This document shows, one piece after another, positions 63,210 to 64,000 of a DNA stretch of 64,000 nucleotides. Origin of the DNA: Tenacibaculum adriaticum (GTDB lineage: Bacteria > Bacteroidota > Bacteroidia > Flavobacteriales > Flavobacteriaceae); the NCBI RefSeq assembly GCF_008124875.1, contig NZ_VNIA01000002.1:248001-312000 (forward strand). The letters run 5' to 3'. Positions within the stretch are counted from its first letter, which is position 1. Each line of letters starts with the position of its first letter. Under the pieces are notes generated by a model, which was given only the letters and a program-made list of their open reading frames with translations, made no database searches and was not told where the DNA came from. The position numbers and the translations under genes were made by a program.

Positions 63210-63270
63210 GTAATATAGGTTTTAAGCAACTAAATTTCTACTAGTATAGCGCATCTAACATTTGATTGCT

Positions 63271-63284
63271 ATGATAATTATCAG
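63271..63284 (-). promoter_or_regulatory. Crp/Fnr box of the ribonucleotide reductase gene
   Basis: ATGAT-AATT-ATCAG. TATACTAG, which looks more like a housekeeping -10, begins 22 bases downstream. The match to the Bacteroidetes -7 consensus is weaker here than at the other sites. Confidence 0.6.
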
Positions 63285-63311
63285 CCTTAAAATGATGGTT
63301 TTTAAGAAGCG

Positions 63312-64000
63312 TTAAATAATCATAAGTTCTAATGCTTTGTTAATATTTTTACTAGTTGCTAATTGAGTACCTTCACTCATTGTTGTGGCAACACCACAAG
63401 CTACTCCCATTCTAAGAATTTCTTTTGGCGTGTATTCCTTTTGAATTCCGTAAATAAGACCTGCGACCATACTGTCGCCAGCTCCAATAGTACTTTTTAC
63501 TGGTACAGAAGGTGTGGTTTGGTAAAACACTCCTTCTGTACAAGCTAAAAAGGCTCCTTTAGCTCCTAAAGAAACCACAACGTATTTGGCTTTTCCTTTT
63601 TCTACGAGTTCTTTAGCAAATTCTTCTTGCTCAATGTTAGATAAAAACTCTTTTCCGGCTAGTTGCGCCAATTCTCTTTGGTTAGGTTTTATTAGATAAA
63701 CAGGCTGTTCTAAGGCTTTTTTTAAATACATTCCTGAGGTATCTATAACAACTTTAGGTTCTCTAGTTGAGAATTCTTCAATTAATTGTTGATAGTAATT
63801 TGGAGGTAAATTCTTTGCTAAACTTCCACTTAACACCAAAAAATCTCCTTTTTCTAAGTTTTGAGAGAGTTCTTTTTTTATAGATACTAATTCTTCTTCA
63901 TTAAGAACATTCCCCGGCATTCCAAAACGATATTGCAGATTCGTTTTGGTATCTACCACTGCCAAATTTTCGCGGGTCCAATCTTTTATTAAAATTGAAT
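63312..64000 (-). CDS. PfkB-family sugar kinase, probably 1-phosphofructokinase type (partial)
   Basis: The reading frame runs off the right edge, so the N-terminus is missing (frame open through ...ILIKDWTREN before residue L at 63965). Visible motifs are YRFGMPG, IKPNQRELAQL, and the catalytic anion-hole motif TIGAGDSMVAGL. C-terminal VACGVATTMSEGTQLA fits the FruK/PfkB group. It phosphorylates a sugar phosphate, such as fructose-1-phosphate or tagatose-6-phosphate. An internal TTG at 63965 is not the true start. Confidence 0.88.
   Translation of the reverse strand, partial: SILIKDWTRENLAVVDTKTNLQYRFGMPGNVLNEEELVSIKKELSQNLEKGDFLVLSGSLAKNLPPNYYQQLIEEFSTREPKVVIDTSGMYLKKALEQPVYLIKPNQRELAQLAGKEFLSNIEQEEFAKELVEKGKAKYVVVSLGAKGAFLACTEGVFYQTTPSVPVKSTIGAGDSMVAGLIYGIQKEYTPKEILRMGVACGVATTMSEGTQLATSKNINKALELMII

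Overview
The window looks like a chromosome segment of a marine-type Flavobacteriaceae species (Bacteroidetes). The evidence is the very AT-rich sequence, weak Shine-Dalgarno sites, Bacteroidetes-style -7 promoter elements (TAnnTTTG), and a gene set typical of the family: lipoproteins with short lipoboxes, DUF4251, a short DEAD-box protein, a NodT/AcrB/AcrA efflux operon, membrane-anchored AraC-type regulators and a coenzyme-B12 ribonucleotide reductase. I did not recognise any rRNA, tRNA, CRISPR array or intact insertion sequence.

Left end (1-12.5 kb) is accessory DNA. Positions 1-4217 hold a compact leftward gene block that looks like an integrated small ssDNA phage: a HUH replication initiator, a cluster of three strong hairpins just upstream of it, a candidate virion protein, a glycine-rich protein that runs off the left edge, and five small unknown genes. 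An 860-bp non-coding stretch with two dif-like direct repeats follows. Next comes a tightly coupled three-gene cassette (Dam-type adenine methylase, four-helix membrane protein, DGQHR/DndB-like protein), a degenerate CHAT-like protein, a lipoprotein, and a tiny gene for a double-glycine leader peptide with a four-cysteine core. DUF2267, SDR and half-DEAD-box genes and a decayed thiE fragment close the region.

Middle (12.5-45 kb) is mostly ordinary metabolism and transport: luciferase-like monooxygenase, lipid A acyltransferase, an RND efflux operon with its TetR repressor and four matching operators, DMT transporters, a MarR-GNAT fusion, a split FeoB system with two DtxR-type proteins (one membrane-anchored and fused to FeoA), the pstSCAB phosphate transporter, an old-yellow-enzyme/dienelactone hydrolase/OsmC/alcohol dehydrogenase operon next to a Crp/Fnr regulator, patatin and DUF1003, an APC permease, an AraC/quinone reductase divergon, and E1 subunits plus a free lipoyl domain of a 2-oxoacid dehydrogenase.

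Right end (45-64 kb) looks like a low-oxygen/stress island: HtrA, FtsH, methyltransferase, dodecin, GerW/DUF2953, persulfide dioxygenase-like MBL-rhodanese, U32 protein plus ferredoxin, OmpW, an FNR-like regulator, AhpD-like protein, an unknown helical protein, B12-dependent ribonucleotide reductase and a PfkB kinase. The most striking observation is that nine promoters here, counting the 2-oxoacid dehydrogenase promoter, carry the palindrome ATGAY-N4-RTCAT (last base T or G), and in each case a TAnnTTTG-like element begins exactly 22 bases downstream. This is class II activator geometry and implies one regulon, probably run by the FNR-like protein at 59.8 kb. A TTGAC-N4-ATCAA version with the same geometry precedes the old-yellow-enzyme operon, next to a second Crp/Fnr gene. 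Two genes at 47-50.5 kb are broken by single-base frameshifts.
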